Shown: positions 25,446 to 34,974, counted from the first letter of the stretch. The stretch: DNA of 64,000 bases from Lunatibacter salilacus (GCF_009797935.1 NZ_VOLC01000009.1:124001-188000), one strand, 5' to 3'. Program-made: numbers and translations. The notes: generated from the letters alone by a model not told the origin.

Positions 25446-26483
25446 TTGGAAACAATCATATTCTCTGCCCAAATTGCGCAGGACTTGGCACGCTATCTAC
25501 AAACCCGCAAATATTCCAAACTGGGGGTAATTGCGGATAGCCACACCATCCAACATTGTTACCCCATTATTCAGTCATCCCTGCCGGAACATTCCGTCTA
25601 CACCTTTGAGGCTGGTGAAATCCACAAAAATCTGGACACCTGTATCCAGATTTGGCAGTGGATGACAGAACAGGCCTTCGATCGCAAAGCACTAATTGTC
25701 AATTTGGGAGGAGGAGTAACGGGGGATATGGGTGGTTTTTGCGCAAGTACTTACAAACGGGGCATCCGTTTCATTAACATACCTACTACTCTCCTATCCC
25801 AAGTGGATGCGAGTGTAGGCGGAAAGTTGGGTATAGATTTTATGGGTTATAAAAACCATATAGGGATCTTTAATCAACCGGAGGCTGTACTTATCAGCGA
25901 TGAGTTTCTCAAATCACTTCCAGAGGCCGAACTCCGCTCCGGATATGCAGAAATCATCAAACACGGATTAATTTCCAACGCCAACTATTTCGAAGGTCTC
26001 AAATCCAAAGATTGGCAGCGACAAGACTGGAAAGCAATCATTGAAATCTCAGTCGGAATAAAGAAGGACGTGGTAGAAAAAGATCCAAAAGAAGATGGCC
26101 TGCGCAAAATTCTAAACTTTGGCCACACTATCGGCCATGCCATAGAATCTTTCTACCTAGATACAGAGAGGCATTTGCTACACGGAGAAGCCATCGCTAT
26201 AGGGATGTTGGCAGAAGCCTTTTTATCCAGCAAATTCCTCAGGATGTCTCCCATGGAGCTGAAAGTCATCGAGGACATGATTCTTGCTGTTTATGGAAAG
26301 AATGAAATTCCCTCCGCAGATTTTGAATCGATCATTGACCTGTGCTTTCAGGACAAGAAAAACGAGGGCTCTATTTTGAATTTTTCCCTGCTTCGAAGAA
26401 TTGGCGATTGCGAATACAATATAGCTGTAGGTCGCGACGAAATATTACAATCATTGACCTATTATAATGAGCTGCCCGCATGA
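25446..26483 (+). CDS. aroB: 3-dehydroquinate synthase
   Basis: A 345-residue NAD- and zinc-dependent enzyme converting DAHP to 3-dehydroquinate. Signatures: GGGVTGDMGGFCAS (NAD binding), FINIPTTLLSQVDASVGGK, ELRSGYAEIIKHG, and zinc histidines in FGHTIGHAIE and LLHGEAIAIG. The start is TTG 25446: an in-frame stop at 25431-25433 is only four codons upstream, and the first ATG is 72 codons further in and would remove the NAD-binding half. Its stop overlaps the aroA start by four bases (ATGA at 26480-26483). Confidence 0.92.
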   Translation: METIIFSAQIAQDLARYLQTRKYSKLGVIADSHTIQHCYPIIQSSLPEHSVYTFEAGEIHKNLDTCIQIWQWMTEQAFDRKALIVNLGGGVTGDMGGFCASTYKRGIRFINIPTTLLSQVDASVGGKLGIDFMGYKNHIGIFNQPEAVLISDEFLKSLPEAELRSGYAEIIKHGLISNANYFEGLKSKDWQRQDWKAIIEISVGIKKDVVEKDPKEDGLRKILNFGHTIGHAIESFYLDTERHLLHGEAIAIGMLAEAFLSSKFLRMSPMELKVIEDMILAVYGKNEIPSADFESIIDLCFQDKKNEGSILNFSLLRRIGDCEYNIAVGRDEILQSLTYYNELPA

Positions 26484-27703
26484 AAACCATCTCGCTACCA
26501 CATAAAAATCGCTTCGGAAAGGTAGTCATTCCTCTCCCTTCGTCCAAAAGCGAAAGCAACAGGGTCTTGATCATTAATGCCCTTACCCAAGGCGAAAACA
26601 AACTTTCCAATTTGGCTGAAGCCCGGGATACCCAGACCATGATTCGTCTTCTTGAAGAAGACCCTAACATCTATGATGTATTGGATGCGGGAACCACCAT
26701 GCGCTTTTTGACGGCTTATGCGGCATTGAATAACAGGAGGAAAATACTTACCGGTACTCTCCGCATGTGCGAAAGGCCTATAGGAATTCTGGTAGATGCT
26801 TTGAGACAATTGGGTGCGGAAATTGAATACTTGGGTAAAGAGGAATATCCTCCACTGAAAACGAAAGGATTTGCTAAACAACTTACCAATAAAATTCAAA
26901 TTAGGGGCGATGTCAGCAGCCAATATATCTCAGCTTTACTGATGAACGGGCCATTGCTTCCTGATGGATTGACGCTTGAGCTTACCGGAAAAATAGGATC
27001 GCAGACTTATATTGAAATGACGCTTGAATTGATGAAGGCTTTCGGAATCTCCTACAGCTTCGAGGGAAATGTCATACACATTGCCCATCAAGCTTATGTT
27101 CCCACTTCCTTTGCTGTCGAAAGCGACTGGTCTGGCGCCAGCTATTGGTTTAGTTTATTGGCATGTGCCGAAGAAGGTGAACTTTACCTGAAGGGTCTTA
27201 AACAAAACAGCTTGCAGGGAGATTCCCGGATTGTGGAAATCATGGATAAATTGGGGGTAGAAAGCCAATTCGATACACAGGGAGTAAAACTCACCAAGAA
27301 ACCCATTGAGGGAATTGACCGGATTGACTTCACACATTGTCCAGACTTGGCCCAAACGGTGGCAGTCACCTGTGCCTTACTTGGACAAAAAGTAGAATTT
27401 AGCGGACTGGAAAGTCTGCGGATTAAAGAAACAGACCGCATCTATGCGCTGCAGCAGGAATTGGCAAAGATCAATGCAGGGCTGGTAGAAGGTGAAGACG
27501 AGTTTTTTACAGTGAGGCCATCAACAGATTTGCCACCTGCTGTGCAAATACATACCTATGACGACCACCGAATGGCGATGGCCTTTATGCCTTTACTAAC
27601 CCGGATGGAAGTGACCTTCGATGATCCTGAAGTTGTCAACAAATCTTACCCCAGCTTCTGGAAACATTGTTCCTTATTAGAGGTCGATCTCCAGGTAACT
27701 TGA
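26480..27703 (+). CDS. aroA: 3-phosphoshikimate 1-carboxyvinyltransferase (EPSP synthase)
   Basis: A 407-residue two-domain enzyme joining phosphoenolpyruvate to shikimate 3-phosphate. Visible family signatures: PSSKSESNRVLI near the N terminus, DAGTTMRFLTAY (shikimate/PEP site), IRGDVSSQYISALL, SDWSGASYW and IKETDRI, and DDHRMAMAFMPL near the C terminus. The glycine-rich PEP loop reads DAGTTMR rather than the NAGTAMR of many enzymes, as is common in Bacteroidota. Translationally coupled to aroB by a 4-bp overlap. Shikimate dehydrogenase, shikimate kinase and chorismate synthase genes are not in this window. Confidence 0.93.
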   Translation: MKTISLPHKNRFGKVVIPLPSSKSESNRVLIINALTQGENKLSNLAEARDTQTMIRLLEEDPNIYDVLDAGTTMRFLTAYAALNNRRKILTGTLRMCERPIGILVDALRQLGAEIEYLGKEEYPPLKTKGFAKQLTNKIQIRGDVSSQYISALLMNGPLLPDGLTLELTGKIGSQTYIEMTLELMKAFGISYSFEGNVIHIAHQAYVPTSFAVESDWSGASYWFSLLACAEEGELYLKGLKQNSLQGDSRIVEIMDKLGVESQFDTQGVKLTKKPIEGIDRIDFTHCPDLAQTVAVTCALLGQKVEFSGLESLRIKETDRIYALQQELAKINAGLVEGEDEFFTVRPSTDLPPAVQIHTYDDHRMAMAFMPLLTRMEVTFDDPEVVNKSYPSFWKHCSLLEVDLQVT

Positions 27704-27735
27704 TTAAGGCGGATTATCTACTTTATAATTAAGAA

Positions 27736-28575
27736 ATGACCGTAAAATCAAAACAACTGACCATCGCCATACAGGGCGTCCCGGGATCTTTTCATCATCA
27801 GGTAGCCCAACAATATTTTGGGGAAGATATTGCGGTTGGCGGATACCATACTTTTGAAGAGGTAGCAAAAAGCGTGGGAAACGAAACGGCAGACTTCGCC
27901 GTGATGGCCATAGAAAATTCGATTGCTGGGGCTATTCTTCCCAATTATGACATCATTGACCGACACGGTCTTTATGTATTTGACGAATATTACCTGCCCA
28001 TATCACATAATCTGCTTACTTGGCCAGGACAAAAGATCGAAGATATTCATGAGGTTCGGTCCCACCCAATGGCCATCTTGCAGTGTAAGGTTTTTTTTGC
28101 AAAGTACCCCCACATCACGCTGGTGGATGATGTGGACACGGCCTATGTAGCCAAAGTAATCGCAGATGGACAAAAACTTGGGGTAGGTGCTATCGCAAGC
28201 CCTAAAGCTGCCGATTTTTATGGACTGGAAATCCTTGCCGGAAACATTCAGACCGTGCAGAATAACTTTACCCGGTTTATCCTTCTCCAAAAGGAAAAAC
28301 CGGTGCTGAAGGAAATTCCTACTAAGGTGTCTTTAAAAATTACCATCCACAACCAGAAAGGCGGCTTAGCCAAGTTGTTGACCCTTATGAGTGAGCATGA
28401 TCTGGACCTTACCAAAATACAGTCCATACCTGTCATCAACAAGCCCTGGGAATACGCATTTTTTATCGATACACTTATAGGCGATTATGACCGCTACCAG
28501 GAGGCAATTGAGTTGATCAATGAAAGCTTTGGCGTGGTAAAGATCTTTGGAGAATATCAAAACAGAAAGGGATGA
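27736..28575 (+). CDS. pheA: Prephenate dehydratase
   Basis: A 279-residue enzyme converting prephenate to phenylpyruvate. The catalytic half contains IQGVPGSFHHQVAQQYF, VMAIENSIAGAI and the TRF motif in NNFTRFILL. Residues about 195-275 form an ACT domain that normally binds Phe. The allosteric GALV motif reads GGLAK, and the ESRP motif reads QSIP here, so Phe feedback at the protein level may differ from E. coli PheA. It overlaps the following aminotransferase by four bases (28572-28575). Confidence 0.92.
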   Translation: MTVKSKQLTIAIQGVPGSFHHQVAQQYFGEDIAVGGYHTFEEVAKSVGNETADFAVMAIENSIAGAILPNYDIIDRHGLYVFDEYYLPISHNLLTWPGQKIEDIHEVRSHPMAILQCKVFFAKYPHITLVDDVDTAYVAKVIADGQKLGVGAIASPKAADFYGLEILAGNIQTVQNNFTRFILLQKEKPVLKEIPTKVSLKITIHNQKGGLAKLLTLMSEHDLDLTKIQSIPVINKPWEYAFFIDTLIGDYDRYQEAIELINESFGVVKIFGEYQNRKG

Positions 28576-29720
28576 AAGGATTTTCCAAGCGGCTTGGGGA
28601 AGTCAGGGAGTATTATTTCTCCAGCAAATTAAAAGAAGTGCAGACTTTGCGGGAGGCTGGACACCAAATTATTAACATGGGCATAGGCAGTCCGGATTTG
28701 CCTCCCCATCCATCTGTTACCGAGGCGCTCAAAACATCCGCAAGCATTCCGACTGCACATGGGTACCAGTCTTATATCGGTAGCCCTGCATTAAGAGCTG
28801 CATGTTCCGACTTTTATGGCAACAGCTATGGAGTCCATCTTGACCCAGAAAATGAAATTTTGCCACTCATGGGATCCAAAGAGGGCATTATGCACATTTC
28901 CATGGCTTTTTTGGATGAAGGTGACGAGGTGTTAATTCCAAACCCCGGATACCCCACCTATACCTCGGTCACCAAGCTCTTGAATGCGAAACCTGTCTTC
29001 TACCCGCTTTCTGAAGAGCGGAACTGGGAGCCAGATCTGGAAGAACTTGAGCATATGGACCTGAGTCGGGTGAAGTTGATGTGGGTAAATTACCCGCATA
29101 TGCCTACAGGTGCCGCTGGAAGTTTGGAGATGTTTGGACGGCTCCTCGCTTTTGCCAAGAAACATCAAATCCTGATTGTAAATGATAATCCATACAGCTT
29201 TGTTTTGTATGAGAACCCGATTAGCATCTTATCCCTGCCAGATGCAAAAGAAAATGCGATGGAGTTAAATTCGTTGAGTAAAACTTTTAATATTCCCGGT
29301 TGGCGGGTAGGTATGCTGGCTGGCAAAAAGGAGTACCTTGAAGCCGTCCTCCGGGTAAAAAGCAACATGGATTCGGGGATGTTTCTGGGGATTCAGGAAG
29401 GTGCTGTGGCCGCATTGAAGCTAGGCAAGGAATGGTTTGATCAAAACAATGCGGTTTATGCAAGACGGAGGGAATTGGTTTGGCAGTTGGCGGAAGCAAT
29501 GGGTTTAACCATTCTAAAACAGCCCGGCGGGATGTTTGTATGGACCAAGGTTCCTGAAGGGATCAATGCCTTGGACCTGGTGGACCGTCTCCTTTATGAA
29601 AAACATATCTTCGTGACGCCCGGAATGATTTTCGGCAGTGCGGGGGAGGGGTATATCCGCTTTTCCCTGTGTGTATCAGAAGAAAGAATTCTGGAAGCAA
29701 AAAGAAGGATAGTCAAATAA
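28572..29720 (+). CDS. Class I/II PLP aminotransferase of the aromatic operon
   Basis: A 382-residue fold-type I aminotransferase. The PLP lysine is in LNSLSKTFNIPGWRVGM, the cofactor aspartate/tyrosine region in VNDNPYSFV, and the substrate arginine near IRFSLCV. Its position between pheA and tyrA, with ATGA coupling to pheA, suggests transamination of phenylpyruvate and 4-hydroxyphenylpyruvate to Phe and Tyr. Sequence alone would also allow an aspartate-type or LL-diaminopimelate-like specificity, so the substrate is inference from context. Confidence 0.88.
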   Translation: MKGFSKRLGEVREYYFSSKLKEVQTLREAGHQIINMGIGSPDLPPHPSVTEALKTSASIPTAHGYQSYIGSPALRAACSDFYGNSYGVHLDPENEILPLMGSKEGIMHISMAFLDEGDEVLIPNPGYPTYTSVTKLLNAKPVFYPLSEERNWEPDLEELEHMDLSRVKLMWVNYPHMPTGAAGSLEMFGRLLAFAKKHQILIVNDNPYSFVLYENPISILSLPDAKENAMELNSLSKTFNIPGWRVGMLAGKKEYLEAVLRVKSNMDSGMFLGIQEGAVAALKLGKEWFDQNNAVYARRRELVWQLAEAMGLTILKQPGGMFVWTKVPEGINALDLVDRLLYEKHIFVTPGMIFGSAGEGYIRFSLCVSEERILEAKRRIVK

Positions 29721-29762
29721 ATGATGAAATATCTATTGAATATATAACCAATATATCCCATT

Positions 29763-29964
29763 AAATCGAGCATGACGAAAACGTCACACATTGGGACCAT
29801 AACAAACATGCGAGATTCTCCCGATTCTGATCGGGACGGGCTATGTTACCATTAAAAACCAATTATAAACACATGAAATCGAGCATGACGAGATCGTCAC
29901 ACAGTGGGATGATTATAGTTGCGAGATTCCATCTGACCGTTAAAAACTAAATTATAAACACATG
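29763..29964 (+). repeat. Two tandem copies of an AAATCGAGCATGACG element ending at the tyrA start codon
   Basis: Copy 1 is 29763-29875 and copy 2 is 29876-29964. Each starts AAATCGAGCATGACG, contains a TGACG-N4-CGTCA hairpin, GCGAGATTC in the middle, and ends AATTATAAACACATG. Copy 1 carries an extra hairpin CCCGAT/ATCGGG around 29820-29835. The final ATG of copy 2 is the start codon of tyrA. A third copy is at 43040-43131 in front of divIVA. No other feature was seen in the 241-bp gap. Confidence 0.82.
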
Positions 29965-30816
29965 AAAAAAATACATATCGTCGGACTCGGGTTGCTGGGT
30001 GGATCATTTGCCTTGGTGGTGAAAAAGAGCAGGCCTGACCTAGTGTTGACTGGCTACGACCAAAACCCGCAGCATTTGGAACAGGCACTGGTACTGGGAA
30101 TGATCAGTGAAGCCAAAGAAACTCCTGATGCAGACACAGATGTAGTCGTACTGGCAACGCCCGTCGACACCCTCACTTCGCTTTTGGAAGAAACACTGGC
30201 CAGTACGGGTGATCGTACATTGGTATTTGACTTTGGATCGACAAAGGAACTGATCTGCGAGAAAGTCGCCAATAACCCCAAGCGGGCGAATTACCTTGCC
30301 GTTCACCCCATTGCAGGTACCGAAAACTCCGGTCCAAAAGCTGCTGAGCTGAATCTTTTTGACGGTAAGGTCATGATCATTTGTGAGATGGAAAAGACCG
30401 ATGTGCACCTTAAAGGTATGGCCTATGAGCTTTTTGAACTGATGAATATGAAGCTTCGCTTCATGGATCCCAAAGACCATGACTTGCATTTGGCCTTTGT
30501 TTCCCACCTTTCGCACGTTACCTCCTTTATGCTGGGCAAAACGGTGCTGGATAAGACGGCAGACGAAAGACATATCTTCGATATGGCAGGCAGTGGATTT
30601 GCATCCACAGTTAGATTGGCAAAAAGCTCGCCCGCTATGTGGGCTCCGATTTTTATAGAAAACAGGAAGAATCTACTCGAAGCCATGGATTCCTACATTT
30701 CACACATGCAGCAATTCAGGGACAAGATCGCAGCGGAGGACTATCAGGGCCTTACCGAGGAGATGGTAGAAGCGAATAAGATCCGTGATATTCTGGATTT
30801 GGAAAAAGAAAGGTAA
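29962..30816 (+). CDS. tyrA: Prephenate dehydrogenase
   Basis: A 284-residue NAD(P)-dependent enzyme converting prephenate to 4-hydroxyphenylpyruvate for Tyr synthesis. The Rossmann motif is at the N terminus (IVGLGLLGGSFALVVK), with VVLATPVDT next, the catalytic histidine in AVHPIAGTENSGP, and DKTADERHIFDMAGSGF late. No C-terminal ACT domain is present. It is separated from the aminotransferase gene by the 241-bp repeat region but has no terminator between, so it may still be the last gene of the aromatic operon. Its start codon lies in the repeat element. Confidence 0.92.
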   Translation: MKKIHIVGLGLLGGSFALVVKKSRPDLVLTGYDQNPQHLEQALVLGMISEAKETPDADTDVVVLATPVDTLTSLLEETLASTGDRTLVFDFGSTKELICEKVANNPKRANYLAVHPIAGTENSGPKAAELNLFDGKVMIICEMEKTDVHLKGMAYELFELMNMKLRFMDPKDHDLHLAFVSHLSHVTSFMLGKTVLDKTADERHIFDMAGSGFASTVRLAKSSPAMWAPIFIENRKNLLEAMDSYISHMQQFRDKIAAEDYQGLTEEMVEANKIRDILDLEKER

Positions 30817-30883
30817 TTTATTTCTCCTTTAAGTGAGCGAAGTTTCAGGTAAATTTTGACAATAAATTCTACAAAAAACACAC

Positions 30884-30920
30884 ATCAAAATTCTTCCGGT
30901 ATTCACGGAAGAATTTTGAT
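30884..30920. terminator. Bidirectional terminator-like hairpin
   Basis: A 15-bp perfect inverted repeat (30884-30898 with 30906-30920) around a 7-nt loop lies between the convergent tyrA and lipoprotein genes. The A- and T-rich stem ends would read as A and U tracts on either strand. Confidence 0.7.
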
Positions 30921-30951
30921 TGTAGTTGTCTTCCGCATACTTTTATTTTTA

Positions 30952-32874
30952 TCAATAATCACCTTGACATTCTCCGGATATTATCTTTTCTATCGTTGGA
31001 TTGTAATAATTACCCTGTATTAGTACTTTATGGTAAACACCATTCTCAAAGAGGTTCTTTAGCGCACAAAAGCCCATGAGATCTTGATTATTTCGAATTT
31101 CCAAAGTTGGCAAGGTCCCATCACCGACAAAAACTAAATTCTGAAGCCCGTCCAAGGAACGCAGGCTGTTACTATTAATGGTTAATTTTTTGCTAACCTT
31201 GGTGACATTTGATAATTGTGTCAATTTATCGAGACTACCATTTAAATCGATTTTAATATCGAGCATTTCATCAGCCAAGGCTAACCCATCTAGATTAACA
31301 AGGCTGGTAGCGAACAAATCAAATTCAGACAGAATTTTACCCGAAGGAGCGAGCAACCCATGTAAATTCCTGACATCAGTCATATGGTGTATCGAAAGCC
31401 GATTTATTTGCTCTACGCCGGCTCCGAATCCTTCGAAAGATGAAATTTGGATTTGGTCATTGATTGTGAGGGAACCAATTTTACGCAATCCGGATAAACC
31501 GTTGAACGATTCGAGGCTGCTGTTTGCGCTAATAGTAAGTTGATCTACTTCTTTCAGGTTTTCCAATCCTCGAAAATTTTTCAGGGATTGGTTAGAATAC
31601 ACTTGAAATTTCCCAAGTTCGGTAAATCCACCCAATCCATCCAAACTTATCATCGATGGGTTGTTTTGTATAATTATGTCGGCACGATTAGGGATAATTC
31701 CTGATAATCCTGTAATCTGTTCCAAATTCTGATTATTGTAAATTTGGACTGATTCTACAGCGCTTGCAATATTTTTAAGACCATCAAGGTTTACTAATTT
31801 GTTGGTATTGGTGATAATAATCTGTCCCTCAATAGCCTTTAATCCGCTAAGTGACGTTAGGTCCACAACCGGGTCTTCGGAATTGCCACCCTGAATATGA
31901 AGATTACCTTCTATGCCTTCGTAGCACCATCTTACCCAGTTGTTGACCTCTGTTTGAGAAGACAAGACTACATTTCCAACGTATTTCCCTCCAATACAGA
32001 GGTTTTCCTCCAATTCTATCAATAAAGGATTATCTTTAAAAATCTGTAACTCTTCGAACGTAAAGGTTTGGATGAAGTCGAACCAAAGAAAAGCAGATGC
32101 TTTGACTGTATACTCGTCCGCATAAGGAAGTATCATAGTTTGGTTGATGCCTTCAATCAAATCGAGATCAAATATTTCTCCATTAGCGGTGATTTGTAGC
32201 GTTCCAGAAATAAAATCCATCAAATGTGCATCCGAAACCAATGTCACATAGAAAGAAACCGGACTTTTTACATCCATATTGAATGACTGAAAGCCGAAAT
32301 CTTTAGGACTTTTCCCCTCGACAGAGATGGCATTCATGGGAAGCTGTGATACGGGTTCGTCTTCCGCATCGGATGCTATGGGGACTATTTCAAAAGGGAT
32401 TGGAAGGGACAGTGCTGGATCTTCGCTTAGGGATGATGTCTTTTGAGGCGTAGCTTCCATGACGGCGTTCCCTTCTCCCAAGATGTAAAAGGCTACTACT
32501 TCATAGGAGCCCTCAGGGAGAAAAATCTTTTCAGTCAGGTAATAGCCATCCTGTTCTTCTACTTGGATTCTCTTCATCTCATACTCAGTTAATGTTCCAT
32601 CATCTTTGCGAATGGTAATGACTGCTTCCTTTATCCCACTTATCCGCAAGTTGGCGTCAACCTGTCGATTGATCCGGATGACAACAGCTGGGACTTTCAG
32701 CTCCAGTGCTGGTTCTTCAGGATCTGGTTCCGGATCCGGATCTGGTGTAGGAGTAGGAGTTGGCTGGGTTATTGGATTTGGAGATTCAACCTCCTCACAA
32801 TTAACCATGAGTACACCGAAACTTAACAAAAAAATCAGATGCAATATGCGGGTGCAAATCAGTAGATTTTTCAT
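30952..32874 (-). CDS. Surface lipoprotein with L-domain-like leucine-rich repeats (second of pair)
   Basis: A 640-residue exported protein I cannot name further. The leader ends LMVNC, a lipobox, followed by a Pro/Thr/Asp/Glu linker (PTPTPTPDPDPEPDP) that would lift the protein off the membrane. Residues about 65-260 are beta-rich, immunoglobulin- or fimbrial-like segments with DGYYLTEKIFLPEGSY. From about residue 305 a run of 20-25-residue repeats resembles receptor L domains (LTSLSGLKAIEGQIIITNTNKL, quoted part LSGLKAIEGQ; VNLDGLKNI; SLDGLGGF; NFRGLENL; SFNGLSGL). The end, GECQGDY, follows a GNYYNPT segment shared with its upstream paralogue. It overlaps that gene by four bases. Confidence 0.75.
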   Translation of the reverse strand: MKNLLICTRILHLIFLLSFGVLMVNCEEVESPNPITQPTPTPTPDPDPEPDPEEPALELKVPAVVIRINRQVDANLRISGIKEAVITIRKDDGTLTEYEMKRIQVEEQDGYYLTEKIFLPEGSYEVVAFYILGEGNAVMEATPQKTSSLSEDPALSLPIPFEIVPIASDAEDEPVSQLPMNAISVEGKSPKDFGFQSFNMDVKSPVSFYVTLVSDAHLMDFISGTLQITANGEIFDLDLIEGINQTMILPYADEYTVKASAFLWFDFIQTFTFEELQIFKDNPLLIELEENLCIGGKYVGNVVLSSQTEVNNWVRWCYEGIEGNLHIQGGNSEDPVVDLTSLSGLKAIEGQIIITNTNKLVNLDGLKNIASAVESVQIYNNQNLEQITGLSGIIPNRADIIIQNNPSMISLDGLGGFTELGKFQVYSNQSLKNFRGLENLKEVDQLTISANSSLESFNGLSGLRKIGSLTINDQIQISSFEGFGAGVEQINRLSIHHMTDVRNLHGLLAPSGKILSEFDLFATSLVNLDGLALADEMLDIKIDLNGSLDKLTQLSNVTKVSKKLTINSNSLRSLDGLQNLVFVGDGTLPTLEIRNNQDLMGFCALKNLFENGVYHKVLIQGNYYNPTIEKIISGECQGDY

Positions 32875-34745
32875 TGCTTACACACTCCATTTAAAAGATC
32901 AGAATGGGATGGGTTAAAGGCGTTACCCGAAATTTGAACCCATTTCTGTCTGTCATGTCGCCGTATTTCCTTAGACATGGGACAAAAATCCGTAAGGGAT
33001 TTATTATCGGCAATTCGGATTAAAAACGGAGGGTCGGCTAGACCAGGATACGAATAATGGATAAGACTCATCAGGTTAAGACCTTTTAGGCTCGTAATTC
33101 GGGGATTATTTACAACCGAAATATATTTAGCCACCATATAAATTCCTTCCATCGGGTTCAAATCGAGTAAGGATTCGTTGTCATGTACCTCTACAGTATT
33201 GACATAGGTATCGAACTTGATTGGAGCGAATGATTCCAGGGTGGAATTTCCATTGAGTGCAAAAGTACTGCTCACTTTTCCTTCTTCTGTGAGTAATCCA
33301 TTTAAATGGGCAAGTTTGGGATTATTCTTCAAAAGGAGAGCAGAGATTTGATGAAAAGCACCACCGTCCATTCCCCCAAAATTCCTTAAGGAGAGGTTGT
33401 CTTCTACTATTACAGCCCCTATCCGCACAGATTCTGGAAATATAAAATTTAGCTGATGCAAATTCGGGTTTCCAATGATAGAGACCTCACTTAGCGTATG
33501 AAACTCCCCTAAATCCTGTAACGATTCAAAATGCTCCATTTGCTCAATGAATAACGATTTTACAGTAGGGGCGGAGGTCTGAAAACCATCAAAATTTGAT
33601 AGGCTTGGATTACCAATCAGTTTTAATTCTTTCAATTCAGATAATCCAATAATAGGTGTACAGGTTTCCAGCGAAATGTTATTTTGGATAATCAAACTTC
33701 CGGTTATTACATTAATGGAATCTAATCCATTCAGTGTCTGGAGAAGTGGATTGTCTGCAATCACCAAACTTCCATTAATATAGTTAACGGTTTTTAGTCC
33801 GCTTAGATCTGTGATTGGGTCATCGATATCTTGATCAGTTTGGCGGAGGATCAATGAACCGAAAATACTTTCGTAACCAAATTGAGCAAAGGAATCTACT
33901 TCAGACTGAGTAGATATCTCTAGCCTTCCATTAAAAGGGCCTCCAACATATGGGTTCTTTGTAAGTTCGATAATTAGCGGGGTTGTGGAAAATTGACTGA
34001 GGCTATCTGTTGAAAAACTTTGTTCAAAAGAAAAGTATGGTCCATATTCAACAAGAAACTCAAAAATCCCAGGCTCTTTAGGCAGTACTATTCGATTTAG
34101 CTTACCGGTAAGATATTGAGTTTGAGAATAGGGCCCATTACTGATCGTCAACTCCGCTGGAAGGAACTCCATATACTCATCCACCATCTCCCGAACTACA
34201 GACATAAAAAAGTAAAATGTCTCCCTAAAACCTGCCATACCCGCCTCAAATCCAAAGGATTCGGGCTTTTGCGCCGCGGTGGAAATTATTTCCAGACCAA
34301 GGGATTCGGTTCCATTCGTACTGATTTCAAAGGAAATCGGCAGGGGCTCAGAGAGGTATTCACCAAAATCAGATCCCTCCAAGGGTGTAGCATAGAGGAT
34401 ATTACCACTGCTATCTGTAAGATAGAATGTGGAAAGTTGATACGAGCCGGCTGGAAGCCTGATATCCTCTATCATCAGTTCCTCTCCAAATGTCAAAGTG
34501 GGGAGACTCTTTCCGTCAACTGCAGTTGGCGTACCGTCCTCATTCAAAATAGTTAACACGACATGGCTGACACCTTGGACAGGTGTCTCCAGTTTTCGGC
34601 TACGCTCATTCCCCACATAGCTTTCGGTTATCTGAAAGCTTAAATTCCCGTCTGCCTGCAGAGGTAACTCGTATTCCGCAGTACAGGCCCCAAAAACAAT
34701 CATGCAAAAAAGTTGAAAGTAAGGGCTAAATTTCCATTTGTCCAT
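32871..34745 (-). CDS. Surface lipoprotein with L-domain-like repeats (first of pair)
   Basis: A 624-residue paralogue of the next gene. The lipobox is FGAC (residue about 21), then a beta domain with VVLTILNEDGTP and IRLPAGSYQLSTFYL, equivalent to EVVAFYIL in the partner. From about residue 285 there are L-domain-like repeats (ITDLSGLKTVNYINGSLVI, TLNGLDSIN, SNFDGFQ, NFGGMDGG). The C terminus SGNAFNPSHSDLLNGVC parallels GNYYNPTIEKIISGEC. No long charged linker is present here. The ATGA overlap at 32871-32874 indicates coupled synthesis, suggesting partners or a recent duplication that diverged strongly. A role in adhesion or glycan binding is inference only. Confidence 0.75.
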   Translation of the reverse strand: MDKWKFSPYFQLFCMIVFGACTAEYELPLQADGNLSFQITESYVGNERSRKLETPVQGVSHVVLTILNEDGTPTAVDGKSLPTLTFGEELMIEDIRLPAGSYQLSTFYLTDSSGNILYATPLEGSDFGEYLSEPLPISFEISTNGTESLGLEIISTAAQKPESFGFEAGMAGFRETFYFFMSVVREMVDEYMEFLPAELTISNGPYSQTQYLTGKLNRIVLPKEPGIFEFLVEYGPYFSFEQSFSTDSLSQFSTTPLIIELTKNPYVGGPFNGRLEISTQSEVDSFAQFGYESIFGSLILRQTDQDIDDPITDLSGLKTVNYINGSLVIADNPLLQTLNGLDSINVITGSLIIQNNISLETCTPIIGLSELKELKLIGNPSLSNFDGFQTSAPTVKSLFIEQMEHFESLQDLGEFHTLSEVSIIGNPNLHQLNFIFPESVRIGAVIVEDNLSLRNFGGMDGGAFHQISALLLKNNPKLAHLNGLLTEEGKVSSTFALNGNSTLESFAPIKFDTYVNTVEVHDNESLLDLNPMEGIYMVAKYISVVNNPRITSLKGLNLMSLIHYSYPGLADPPFLIRIADNKSLTDFCPMSKEIRRHDRQKWVQISGNAFNPSHSDLLNGVCKQ

Positions 34746-34764
34746 TTTTTTAAAAAAGATTTTT

Positions 34765-34772
34765 CAAAACTA
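34765..34772 (-). promoter_or_regulatory. Putative -7 element of the lipoprotein pair
   Basis: The minus strand reads TAGTTTTG, matching TAnnTTTG, 20 bp upstream of ATG 34745. The surrounding 229-bp gap is strongly AT-rich, as expected for a divergent promoter region with arginine deiminase; no -33 match at normal spacing was found. Confidence 0.4.
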
Positions 34773-34974
34773 AACAATATTTTTAAATAATATTTAATGT
34801 AATTCAAATATTTCTATTTGTATTTCAAATCACAAATTCCACAATTTTTAAAAACCATTAGGTTAGATTTGCCATGACTTCTCCTAAATTTAAAAATTAA
34901 ATGATAAAATTGTCCACTTTTTACGAAATTACGGGTACAAATAACTTTTTGCGCAAAATATCAAACTATAATTG

